Source: Artemisia argyi
Lineage: Eukaryota > Streptophyta > Magnoliopsida > Asterales > Asteraceae
Length of the DNA stretch: 64,000 bases
Direction of reading: 5' to 3'
Assembly (NCBI GenBank): GCA_030686995.1
Contig: CM060704.1
Coordinates: 111,854,542-111,918,541, forward strand
Shown here: in pieces, positions 12,089-25,306 of the stretch
Layout: every line of letters begins with the position of its first letter
How positions within the stretch are numbered: position 1 is the stretch's first letter
Translations under genes and position numbers: made by a program
The notes under the pieces: model-generated
What the model saw: only the letters and a program-made list of their open reading frames with translations
The model's database searches: none
What the model was told of the DNA's origin: nothing

Positions 12089-12621
12089 TTAAAAGAAGGG
12101 TAAAATGCAAAAATGGTCCCTAAACAATCACGAAATCGCATAAATGAGACCGAGACAAAAAGTCACGCAAAAAAAACCACTAACGTTACGCAAATTTGCA
12201 AAAAAACCACCGAGAGCCATTTTCCGTTAGTTTTCTCGTTAAATGTCTAGTCATCGAGGGTAGTATTGTCTTTTTATTGTTCATATTTAATCAATACCAC
12301 CACCACACAACCACCCTCTACCGCTACCACCACCACCACCCTCTACCACCACACAACCAACACCACCACCCTCTACCGCCACCACCACCACCCTCGCCCT
12401 CCCTAAACACTATTCATCATCTTCCTCATTGCAAATAAAAACTTAACTTCCTAAACACTATTCATCATCTTCCACATTGAATTTTCTATTAAATTTATAT
12501 TTTTTAAAACTAACTGATTTTAGAGAGTTTTGAGGTGTTGTTGATGTTGTATAAGAAGAAAACTGAACTCATATATATGGCGCTTGACCTCAAAACATAT
12601 ACTTAGTTAACCTGTTATAAC

Positions 12622-12970
12622 TAGGGCTGAGCAAACGGACCGGATGGACCGGACCGACCGACAAAACCGACCGGACCGAGACCAACCGGACCGGACCGAC
12701 CACATTCGGTCCGGTCCTCGGTCTAAGCTTTTTGGAAAATTCGGTCCTCGGTCCGGTCGGACCGGTCCGGTCCGGTCCGGACCGACCAAAAACCCGAAAA
12801 AACTTGCCTAATTGGACCGGACCGACCGAAGACCGACCGGACCGGACCGGACCGAGACCGGACCGACCACATTCGGTCCGGTCTCGGTCTATGGTTTTTC
12901 CGGTTCTCGGTCCTCGGTCCGGTCCGGTCTTGGTCGGTCCGGTCCGGTTTTCGCCCGATGCTCAGCCCTA
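12622..12970. mobile_element. hAT-type MITE, 349 bp, 8-bp TSD GTTATAAC
   Basis: The terminal inverted repeats TAGGGCTGAGCA / TGCTCAGCCCTA are perfect over 12 bp. The 8-bp TSD GTTATAAC is exact (12,614-12,621 and 12,971-12,978). The interior is built almost entirely of GGACCGGACCG/CGGTCCGGTCC words in both orientations, so open frames on both strands here are artefacts of this repeat. It sits in an intron of the protease fragment captured by the MULE. Confidence 0.85.
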
Positions 12971-13184
12971 GTTATAACTATCCATATGTTTGTATTACAG
13001 GAAGTTGTTGGGCGTTTTCGACTGTGGCAGCAGTTGAAGGAATAAATGCAATCAAAACCAAGTAGCTAGTGTCGTTATCAGAGTAAGAACTCGTTGATTG
13101 TGACACTTTAGAAAACCAAGGGTGTAACGGAGGGCTAATGGACTTAGCTTTTGACTACGTCAAGAAAACAGGAGGGCTAACTAA

Positions 13185-13925
13185 TATAGGTGATGTTGAA
13201 TAAAATGAACATAAAACAAATATTCAAACGCAGCGGAAAAAACATCACCAACAAGGATCCATAGAGTCATATGATCAATCAAATAAATAACAATAAGGTT
13301 ATACCTTTGTAGCGTGATCGGTAGAAATTAATGGAGACCTTATTCACATGAACCTACCCTTGAAACCAAATGACCAAAATAGATCATCTCTATGATAGAA
13401 ACACACTACACGTCACCGATCACCACCCGATGCTAGTCTTGACCATGTAACACACGATCTAGCCTTGAACTACAATAGAATAAGGTTAGATTGAGATCAA
13501 AACACAAACCCTAGAATGGGGTTGTTTGTTTGCCGTCACATTTAGGAGGAGAGGGAGAGAGAGTTTTCCATTTAGGTTAAAATCATAAGTGGTAAGGATA
13601 TGACCAAATCACCTTTGATCTTATCATTTAACAACTTACACTTTGCACCTTGGAAAAAGCTCCATGAACCCCTCTAACCCTCCTCTTAATGGGCCCACAA
13701 TGGGCTTGCCCATTGTTGGTCCACTCCAAAAACGCTAAGTCTAACTTAGTATTTAATGGCCCGTTATAGATCCCGAGTTACGTAGTCGTTTATATATTGT
13801 AAATACGATAAATACAATCTATAAAATGGTGTCTCTGTATATAAGTGTGTGACCCCATAGGCTCACAAATGTCTAGCCATATAATTATTTATTATGACAC
13901 AAGCAAATGTTAGCGTCTAGCAACA
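13185..13925 (-). repeat. 3' LTR of the LARD-like element
   Basis: A direct copy of 20,292-21,038 with few substitutions and small indels (for example one GGA fewer in the GGAGGAGAGGG run). Its outer-strand start is altered near 13,905-13,925 compared with the partner LTR. Confidence 0.85.
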
Positions 13926-16900
13926 CGTCAATGCCCCTAGAAATATGTGAGGGAAGTTTCTTAAACGTCTCATTTAAATGGTTTATATGTCATCCATCCT
14001 TTTGTTACAGATACTATGTTGAACACTAGACATGGATCAAAGTCATTCTATTTGTTCAACTATTATGTTTCTCGATCTAGATATTGAACAAGATTACCAA
14101 GTGAATTAATATTCATCTTAATCTCATTTGGGTACGGTCATACAAACATCCTTTCAATTCATCAAGGGGCCCAATAGTATCTAACTCCGTGACATGTGGA
14201 GGAACAAATCCTATTTTGACTGCACGTGTCATTCATATGTTTCAAATCACTCCTGAAAATGGTTTTTATAATTACCTTATTCATGACAACGTTTAACCAT
14301 ATCAAAGAATGAAATTCCACACATGCAAGACCTACTTGCATCTCAAGTCTGAGGATAAGAGACATAACCATTTGCGAGATTCACTATTGACGCCGATCCA
14401 TGCAGTGAATACTCGAAGGTTGGGCCAGTCCAATGTTCATCACAATGAACAACATGTGAGTTTGGAAAATAAATCACCAACACGCTCACATTTGCCTTAA
14501 TTCGATGATACTCCCGTATCGTCAACTGGCAATGGACAATTTTAGAATAAATAAATTATTCGTGGATTAAACATGCAAATATAGAACACATTATTATAAA
14601 TGAAGACGATAATACCCGGTGTGTCAATTCATTATATAATACGATTGCTTACACTTCCATTATCCAAATACTAAAAAACAGATACACACAAGACTACATA
14701 TAGATCGGAATCCGATGTTTCCACCATGATCAATTTTGTTGTACAAGACAACAAGTAGTCATCTGAGTAAACTTTGAGAATACTTGTTTCAAAATTCAAA
14801 AATATTTTGAATGATGATTGTCCTTTTGTATGTTTGCATTCAAGTACAATACGAGTATCGCAACAATGCATTCCATAGTGTGTTTGAGCTAGCAAAACAC
14901 CTACTTTAGACAGTCATAATAATAGTTTCCCAAACTGTAAAGTATTCTTGTTCTTTTAATGTATAATGCATTAATGCTCTCAGTCGAGCACATCTAGTTA
15001 GAGGTGTCATCATTCATGATGTCATCCTACTACGACTAGGGTTGAGCATCATCTCCATTATATTAGCATCAATGAATGAAAACATAACAGAGCTCCTCAA
15101 ATATCCGTAAACATTTGAACAAATAATTGGTCCTTTGCAGGTCCATTTGTTCATTTAACAATTATCTAATGACTTTCACTTAGATATTTGTTGTTATCAA
15201 CTCATCTTGCATTCATGAAAATGATATAGATAATCCAATACATAATATGACTTACATAATGAATCATTTAGTTAAACTTAAGGTTTCCATTCATGCATTC
15301 AATATCATCTTGTAAGATTGATCATTGAGACTCCCCTCAATGACATGTCATATCGTGTTTAGATTACTAACCGCGTATGTTTATTCTAATAAACACATGC
15401 AACAAGGTTGTATGTTTTATTTACTAAATTCCTTAAGTGAAACTTTATTCCAGGCTAAGGATTAAAGTCTAGCTTAGATGGAATATTGTTTCTTATATGT
15501 TAACAACATATGAGTTTTAAGAAAGTAAATGCATTGCTCCTACTTGCTCTCAGAGTACTCAGGAGTAATCTTATTTAATCAAAATTAAATAAATGATTTC
15601 AGAATTAACTTAAGATCTCTGCTCCTAGATGCATTCTCATATCTTGTATACATTAATAAAGATTATATGAATTCATAAACCCTTTTGATTACTCATTGTC
15701 CTCGCAAGGTAATCAACAAGAAAAGTGTTTTGAGATCTTATTGTCATATTTCATTTACATGAAAACAGTTATGACAATTAATCATCTTTATACATTTAAT
15801 GTTTGTAGGTAGGAAGATTTAATCATAGTCAATTACTTGAGTACGAGTAAACTCTTTATACTACGTGTGCATTAAATGTGTGTACAAGTTTGTCCTTTTG
15901 AGTATTCTCATCAAGAAACTCATTTTAAACCTCACAGTCTAACTGATTTGGTAAGAGATCAATCAAGCTCCATGAGTGATTGTCTTAAAAGGATTGCATC
16001 TTAACATTCATAGTTTTGAGCTATTCATCAGATTCAAGATCTGATAATGCACCTCTTTAGTTAGCAGGTTCACTATGATCCTCCAACTTATGTCCCTTAA
16101 CATTCACATAGAACTATATCATTCAGGTGTTAGGGGTATCCTTGCGGATTTATGAATGAGAGATATCAATCTATGGTTTAACATATGCATGTTCAACCTT
16201 AGTATGACATTAGCAAGTGTACTCAGAAGGTTGTGTATTTAGCTTTTGAATAACTTCAAGATCTAAAGGTGCTCCCACTTGCTTTTGTAAGTGGAGACTA
16301 ATCTCCAAGTACTCAGCATCGTGATTAACAATAAATTGTTTTCAAGTGGGACATCCAAAATACATCGTTAGTTCTTGACTCTAGTTTGTTAATTACTTAC
16401 TCTTAGGTATTTAACAAATTCAGAACTTCAATCAAGGCATAACGGGATTCATCCCATGCCATAATACAATGGAGTCTTAATTTCCTTCTAGGTTGGAACG
16501 ATATTGAGTGTACGCAAGGCACATTCAATTTTCTAACATTGATAGCTTTGGAGGTAAAATAGTTTAAGTCATCAAATATCAAACAATATCTATAGAGTTT
16601 GATTTTTCATGATGGACATACCATAAAGTAGTGGTATTCCACATGGATAGATGTTGAGGGACTATCCCATAACTTATTAGATGAGCTTATACACTTTGGC
16701 TTACGTATCTGCCAACCAAGTCATACCAGATGGCATCAATAGTATTTTTAGCCTACTGCATACTTTATATTATAAGTCTTTGACCAAGTCAATGACTTCA
16801 TGTGTATGTTTTGACTAGAAAACATAAACATTAAATATTTTATTATACGTCGTAAGTGTACATGTATTTAACAAGAAGACATAACAAGTTAACGTCTTTA

Positions 16901-19900
16901 CTTTACGTTATAAGTCATTCAACAATTAACGGAATTGATGTTTGTGTCTTTCGAATAGACCTAAACATATTCAACTAAAGTAATTATGAGTGCCGACAAT
17001 TGGCCTTAATAGTAATTTCAAGTTAATTTCATACTTCATGATTCTGAATTTACAAGAAGACATAATCATATTTACTAAACAATTTAGCGAATATGTTGAA
17101 GTGGCTTTTCATGTTATCTTGACATTTGTTCTAATTAGAGCAACATACATTTTATGTGCATAAGTCCTAGTAGAACTTTAGTTTTCTTACCTTGCAGTCA
17201 AGAAAAACCATTAGTTATATTGTTATATGTTGTACCTTGCACACAATTAATATTTCTCCCACTTGTGCATGGCACAACATCATGCAACTAAATATGACAG
17301 TGTCACAGATAACATAGGATTTTAGTCAAAATCAAATTATAGATGTGTAGAACTTTATCGCTTTTATAATGAATCATGCATAACAATTTTATTGATAACA
17401 TTTCAGGAAGCAACATCAGGAACGCGACAAGTTATCTTATAAAATTTATGCAATGGTTCTCATAAAAACTATGATGCTTCACATGTGGAAAGTAATGTAT
17501 TATTTCAAGACAATCTAGAAATAAGATGGGCAACTTGTAAGTTAATAGAGCTTACAACTCCCACTAGATTAGAGAACATTACTTGTGTTTCGTCACCAGT
17601 AATACAATCACGTAGCTCCCACTGGATTAGACAACATTATAAGTGTTACATCACCAGTGGAGAGTGATTGACGATTGGATACTTTCCTGCTTTCTTTGAA
17701 TATCTACACATTATTGCTAATGTGAGTCACTTTGACTAGTAAACATGTACTTAGATATTCAAGGAAGTGCATCAAGTTTTAACATATAGATGATGGGCTA
17801 GCCATCATTTTTAACTTGAAAATAGGCATGCATTTCCTCCATGTTTATTGGGTTAAGACACATTGCTAGGTAATCATCCTAGTAAATGCCTTTATCATTT
17901 TGCGGTTTATTGATATTTCTGTTTTTTAATTATTTAAACTCATTTCAGTTTGGTAGCTATAGAAAACATGTTCTCTAGTTATCCAAATATCTTATATTTC
18001 TTCAAGGTTTTAAAACCGGAACTAGGGTTATAAAATGAACTTGATGGAATAAGATGTGCAACCATACTTAACCGTTTTGACTTTTACAAAACATCACGAT
18101 TTCTAGAGTATGTGTGCTTTGAGTTTGATTAGAATTAGGAAAATTCAAATATTTCTATTATGGCTTTTCCTCATAAAAAAAAGGATAGGAACAAGTTTCT
18201 TTCTTACAAGGAAAGGAAGACTTAGTTTGATCATTTTAACAAGAAAATAACAAACTTTGTTTACGTTTTGTGTTGCATTAATTCATTAATTGAATTCACA
18301 AAGTTCATATTTAGTATTTTCGATAATTATCCTTTTATAAATTAACTACCACATGTTTACAATTTTAAAACAATTAATTTACGAAAAAGGCTAAGATCCA
18401 CATTGTGCTTCTACTATCACATTAGTTGATCTACTAGCAATAGTAGATTCAATTGGTAGACGACGATTACCAATTTCATCACAAGTGCAACTCTTAGATC
18501 CTTATGGGACTCATGGAATCTAGTGTTAACCAACTAGTGTCATGTAGGCATGTTTCGTCCCATCTTTGCCTCGGGTCAAGGTCTCACCGCTTAACTCGAT
18601 TAAGTCATCCAATTTGAGAACGTGCGAGAATATATCTAGGTCCCACGCATAGAGAATTAGTCACCTTGGGTTACAATTCAACCTTGGTCCCACGTATAGG
18701 CAAAAGGTAATTGCAAGTGTTCTCAATATTGGACGGCATGACTTAAATTTTGACGGGTAAAATTTTTGATGTGAATAAAAAAGGTGTACGAAAGAAGCAT
18801 GCATTCATCTTTCGTAGCACAAGTTAAAAACTTTTATTAAATTAAGTCTAATAATTTTTTTAATTTATATGTGTCGAATTGTCCATTTTCAAGACTAATA
18901 TTCATCCTACATGGATAATAAGTTTGGACAATACATAAATGGAATAACATACATAACAAGTTTAAGTGTTATTTAAAAATAATGATTTCAAGTTTCAAAA
19001 ACTTTGTAAAACTAAATCAAAAGAATTAGTTTTGAAAATTGGTTGTGTTTCGTTTTAAGTTTATAGAAAACTATTTGCAATTTACATATGATGACAAGAT
19101 ATATAAAAAGCAAAATCACAAACACACAAGCACAATATGCAAAGCTTCAACTGATGAAAAAACATATGCTTGGTCTCGTGAGCCATCACGAGAACCAAGA
19201 GTCAACTAGGGACAAACCACACAACCACACGGAGGTCTCCCACTTGCTCCAAGACAACCAAGAGCAAGTAAAAAGCCCATAATGCACATGAAAAGCAGTT
19301 GCTGTCCTTCCAGAATTTTTGTGTTCGGAGGCCCAATTCACCTAGAAGGAGGCTTCCTCGGGCTTAGCTCAAAACTATAAAGTTGTAGGCCATGTCTTGT
19401 GTACCTACAAAAAAAATTTTTAGCCAAAAAATCCTTACCAATCATCGGGAAACTCCGTTTTACCAACTGGTGTTCCAGCAGTCATTTTTCGGCAAAAATG
19501 TCTTTAACTCTTTCGTGTATCACCACCAAGCCACGATTACATGATAATAAAAGTAAAATACAACTAATATACTTTTAACCTACTGTAAAAGTGCCCAAAC
19601 AATGGCTACAACCAAAAAGAATATATCATTACATAAATGCCGAAACAATGGCAAAAACCCCAAAACACAAAATTTAAACAACATACACAACAATCCATGT
19701 CACAAGTGGTCTAGGTTTTCATCGGCTTTGCATATACACATAATAATACCATAATATTATGATGAAAACAAGGTGTTGGCTAACTCCATGGACAAACATG
19801 CATGTATTTGCCATGGAGACAAAATAAATGACAAGAAATAAATTGTTAGCCAACGAAATCGAAGAAATAATTAACAAGAATTAATACCCCGATTGGTAAG

Positions 19901-20166
19901 CATGTCAAATGGCCTTAGGTTCAAAACCCACTGATATTATGACCTTCTTAACATCATTTTACCACAGAAAATTAAGCCATAGGGGCTGATTTGAAATTGT
20001 TTCATAAATCGATCAATTAAATGTGTTTTAGGCCATTTTACACGTACCCGACAAGTAAACCAATTAATATATGCATAAAAAATGGCCATGGGATCAAATA
20101 GTCCAGATCTAAAGACCACTTATAGGTCGAATTAATTTCCAAAAAATAGCCCTTGGGGCTGATTTG

Positions 20167-20209
<43 letters not shown>

Positions 20210-20270
20210 ATCCATTAAAAACACGCGTTTTTAGCCATTTTTATGCATACAAGATGGTCATATGACATCA

Positions 20271-20288
20271 TATGATGGCTCGTGATAC
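20271..20288 (-). promoter_or_regulatory. Primer binding site of the LARD-like element
   Basis: On the minus strand TGGTATCACGAGCC follows the LTR end by a few bases. It differs slightly from the usual TGGTATCAGAGC initiator tRNA-Met site. Confidence 0.65.
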
Positions 20289-20291
20289 CAC

Positions 20292-21038
20292 TATAGGTGA
20301 TGTTGAATAAAATGAACATAAAACAAACATTCAAACGCAGCGGAAAAAACATCACCAACAAGGATCCATAGAGTCATATGATCAATCAAATAAATAACAA
20401 TAAGGTTATACCTTTGTAGCGTGATCGGTATAAATCAATGGAGACCTTATTCACATGAACCTACCCTTGAAACCAAATGACCAAAATAGATCATCTCTAT
20501 GATAGAAACACACTACACGTCACCGATCACCACCCGATGCTAGTCTTGACCATGTAACACACGATCTAGCCTTGAACTACAATATAATAAGGTTAGATTG
20601 AGATCAAAACACAAACCCTAGAATGGGGTTGTTTGTTTGCCGTCAAATTTAGGAGGAGGAGAGGGAGAGAGAGTTTTCCATTTAGCTTAAAATCATAAGT
20701 GGTAAAGATATGACCAAATCACCTTTGATCTTATCATTTAACAACTTACACTTTGCACCTTGGATAAAGCTCCATGAACCCCTCTAACCCTCCCCTTAGG
20801 CTGGCCACTTAATGGACCCACAATGGGCTTGCCCATTGTTGGTCCACTCCAAAAACGCTAAGTCTAACTTAGTATTTAATGGCCCATTATAGATCCCGAG
20901 TTATGTAGTCGTTTATATATTGTAAATACGATAAATACAATCTATAAAATGGTGTCTCTGTGTATAAGTGTGTGACCTTATAGGCTCACATATATCTAGC
21001 CATATAATTATTTATTATGACACGAGCATACTCCAACA
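20292..21038 (-). repeat. 5' LTR of the LARD-like element
   Basis: A 747-bp LTR, intact at its TGTTGG start (right edge, minus strand). It abuts the TSD ACTAA. Confidence 0.85.
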
Positions 21039-22120
21039 ACTAAAGAGGTTACTTATCCTTACACAGCTTCAGACGGGCGTTGTGATTCTAAAAAGGTAAA
21101 ACCTTTTTTTAGCATAAACTAGTTCAGGAAATGAAATTGAGCGTAAACTAAAGGAATGATATTCTTCTTGTCAGGTGAATGCTCCTGTGGTATCGATTGA
21201 TGGCCACGAGGATGTACCAAAAAATAATTAGAAAGCAGTAGCTCACCAGCCTGTGGCAGTTGCCATTGATGCTGGAGAACAAGACTTCCAGTTCTATAGT
21301 GAGGTAAAAACACATATTTTTTATGCCTAAATGAACATATTTCCAAGATTCTTGTGAATTAATCTTGAGACTTGACAAAAGATATTATTTGATCAAGAAA
21401 TTGAATTGTAAAAATGAGTTATTTTGTGGTGTAACAGGGGGTTTTTACTGGAAAGTGTGGAACAAGACTTCTATAGTGTATCATGATCAAATTAAAATTT
21501 CTTTACATAATATCCAAGATTCCAACAGCATAAGCAAAGATAAGTTACAATTTTGAGAATAAACACATTATCCATTTAAAAGGGAAATAAAGACAGACGA
21601 CATACGCCTGGTTTTTATTCTAGTTAATTTAGTTTCTGTGATACATACTTTATCATCCGTAGCACCTGATGGGGTCGTTGCATCCTTTCTTAGCACTCTG
21701 CTCAAAACTCTCTAAAATCAGTTAGTTTAAAAAAAATATAAATTTAATAGAAAATTCAATGTGGAAGATGATGAATAGTGTTTAGGAAGTTAAGTTTTCA
21801 TTCGCAATGGGTAAGATGATGAATAGTGTTTAGAGAGGGCGAGGGTGGTGGTGGTGGCGGTAGAGGGTGGTGGTGTTGGTTGTGGTGAAGTGAATTAAAA
21901 TATCAAACTTAAATTGCAAATTTAGTCCCTGAATCAACAGTAGCAATGAAGTGACGAAACTACCCTCGATGACTTGGCACTTAACGAGCAAACTAACGGA
22001 ATATGGCTCTCGGTGACTTTATTGCAAATTTGCGTAACGTTAGTGGCTTTTTGTCTCGGTCCCATTTCTGCGATTTCGTGCTAGTTTAGGGACTATTTTT
22101 GCATTTTACCCTTAAAAGAA

Positions 22121-22450
22121 TAAAGTTTATGGTGGTTTCTGTAAATTATTAGATAGTTTATTGGCGTGTTTTGAATTTTATATTATTTATTAAAAAACAC
22201 ATATTAAATTTTAACATTTTTTATAAAATCATACATTAATCTAAAGTATTGTAATATTCAACTCATTTTATCTGCAATATAAGCATCTTTTTATCGGCTT
22301 ATTTTTTTAAAAAAAAAGTCGTTAAATATGTGTTGGATATTTAATAAATAAAATTTGTTATGTAAAAAACTATCGTAAGGCAAAATTATCAAGCAATTTT
22401 TATAACTTGTGAGATAGTTTAAGGGTGCGTTTTGAAAATTATTAATTTTC
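22121..22450. repeat. Diverged tandem repeat, right part
   Basis: It continues the AT-rich repeat of 11,637-12,088 in the same orientation, with GGATATTTAATAAATAAAA and GGGTGCGTTTTGAA echoing the left side. Confidence 0.5.
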
Positions 22451-22725
22451 CTTCGGAACAATGTCAAATGCTACATTTATAATATAAAACAAGCAGGTTG
22501 GTGCATGGCGCGTTGCACCCGGGAATTTTTTCTACCATGTTCTAAGTTGTACGTGTTTGTTTAAGTTGTATCTCCGAAGGCCAATGATTAAAACGCCACC
22601 TTTTTTTTCTTAAGACAATTTTGTGTATTTAAAGGTGACACACTACTTTTTTTCTTAAAACATTTTTGTGTATATAAAGGTAACACAAAATGTTTCAACA
22701 TCATTAATCAATGTATTGACAAAAG

Positions 22726-23015
22726 CATGGGCGGACCCAAGTGTTAAGTTTGGGGGCGGTGCCCTCCACGATTCGCCGAAAAATCCAGATTTTAGTGTTA
22801 TTTTTTATTTTTTATTTTTTGACCTTTTTATTAAAGTGCACCTCTTCAAAAAATCAAATTGCCTCCCACCTTGAAGCCAAAAATGTAAAAACCTTGGTTT
22901 TTAGTGTTAAAAAAAATACATATACATATATGACCTTATTATTAAAGTGCATCACGAATTTTATCAAAAAAAATTTTTTTGCCCCCTGGCTTTTAAAATT
23001 CTGAGTCCGCCACTG
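22726..23015. mobile_element. hAT-type MITE, 290 bp, 8-bp TSD GACAAAAG
   Basis: An exact 8-bp TSD GACAAAAG (22,718-22,725 and 23,016-23,023) surrounds ends CATGGGCGGACCCAAG and CTGAGTCCGCCACTG. The right end, reverse-complemented, is CAGTGGCGGACTCAG, a common hAT terminus in plants. The interior is AT-rich and non-coding. Confidence 0.8.
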
Positions 23016-23180
23016 GACAAAAGGAAAATTTCAGGAGTGTGTAAGATAATGGGAAGGTAACTTTTTTTAATGTTTGTCTAGCGCTAACTTTTCAAGATAA
23101 GCCGTATCAAAAAAATTTGGGCCAAGGATTCCATGGGTTTTGGGCGGTATTGGGCCAACTACAGGGCTAACTATAGGATC

Positions 23181-25155
<1,975 letters not shown>

Positions 25156-25306
25156 GGGCCCGTTTGGTTTGTAGACGGGTTTAGGATTTGGATTTAGATT
25201 TGGATTAGGATTTTGTTTTGATATTAAATGATGAGAGAGAATAATACAATTGTTTAAAATATTATTTGATTAATAAATAGGTACAAGAGTAAAAAATTAT
25301 TAAAAA

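Larger units (their letters stand above)
13185..21038 (-). mobile_element. Non-coding LTR retrotransposon (LARD-like), minus orientation, TSD ACTAA
   Basis: Two near-identical direct repeats, 13,185-13,925 (3' LTR) and 20,292-21,038 (5' LTR), enclose 6.4 kb without any long ORF. The TSD ACTAA is exact (13,180-13,184 and 21,039-21,043). On the minus strand the 5' LTR starts TGTTGGAG, and a tRNA-Met-type primer site TGGTATCACGAGCC lies just inside it. The interior shows no RT or integrase motif on either strand. It inserted in exon A of the captured protease fragment and is therefore younger than the gene capture. Confidence 0.85.
13001..21475 (+). pseudogene. Captured papain-type (C1A) cysteine protease fragment inside Pack-MULE 1
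   Basis: Exon A starts after TATTACAG at 13,001 and contains GSCWAFST, the catalytic-Cys motif, then LVSLSE and CNGGLMD. It is cut at 13,184 by an LTR element and resumes at 21,044-21,095 (YPYTASDGRCDSKK) before a GTAAAA donor. Exon B, 21,175-21,303, encodes PVVSIDGHEDVP and PVAVAIDAG..DFQFYSE. Exon C starts at 21,438 with GVFTGKCG. Original introns are kept, so capture was at the DNA level. The order matches KDEL-tailed/vignain-like proteases. Stops within exon A (TAG, and TAA in place of a Gln codon), a stop in exon B and loss of both ends show it cannot make an enzyme. Confidence 0.88.
12098..22111. mobile_element. Pack-MULE 1: Mutator-like element carrying cysteine-protease exons, split by later insertions
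   Basis: A perfect 9-bp TSD TTAAAAGAA flanks the element (12,089-12,097 and 22,112-22,120). TIRs of about 410-440 bp (12,098-12,534 and inverted 21,701-22,111) begin GGGTAAAATGCAAAAATGG and contain a CCACCA-rich stretch. Without the nested hAT MITE and LTR element the original was about 1.8 kb. Between the TIRs lie exon/intron fragments of a papain-type protease. No transposase is present, so it depends on an autonomous MULE. The TIR family is the same as at 25,307-27,414. Confidence 0.88.

Noticed and set aside
12607..13045. Overlapping open frames on both strands rich in Gly/Pro/Arg/Asp
   Set aside because: They are translations of the GGACCG repeat of a hAT MITE with defined TIRs and TSD; not genes.
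13926..20291. A decayed copia pol in minus orientation inside the LARD-like element
   Set aside because: I looked for the RT YVDD-type and integrase motifs on the minus strand and found none; kept as non-coding.
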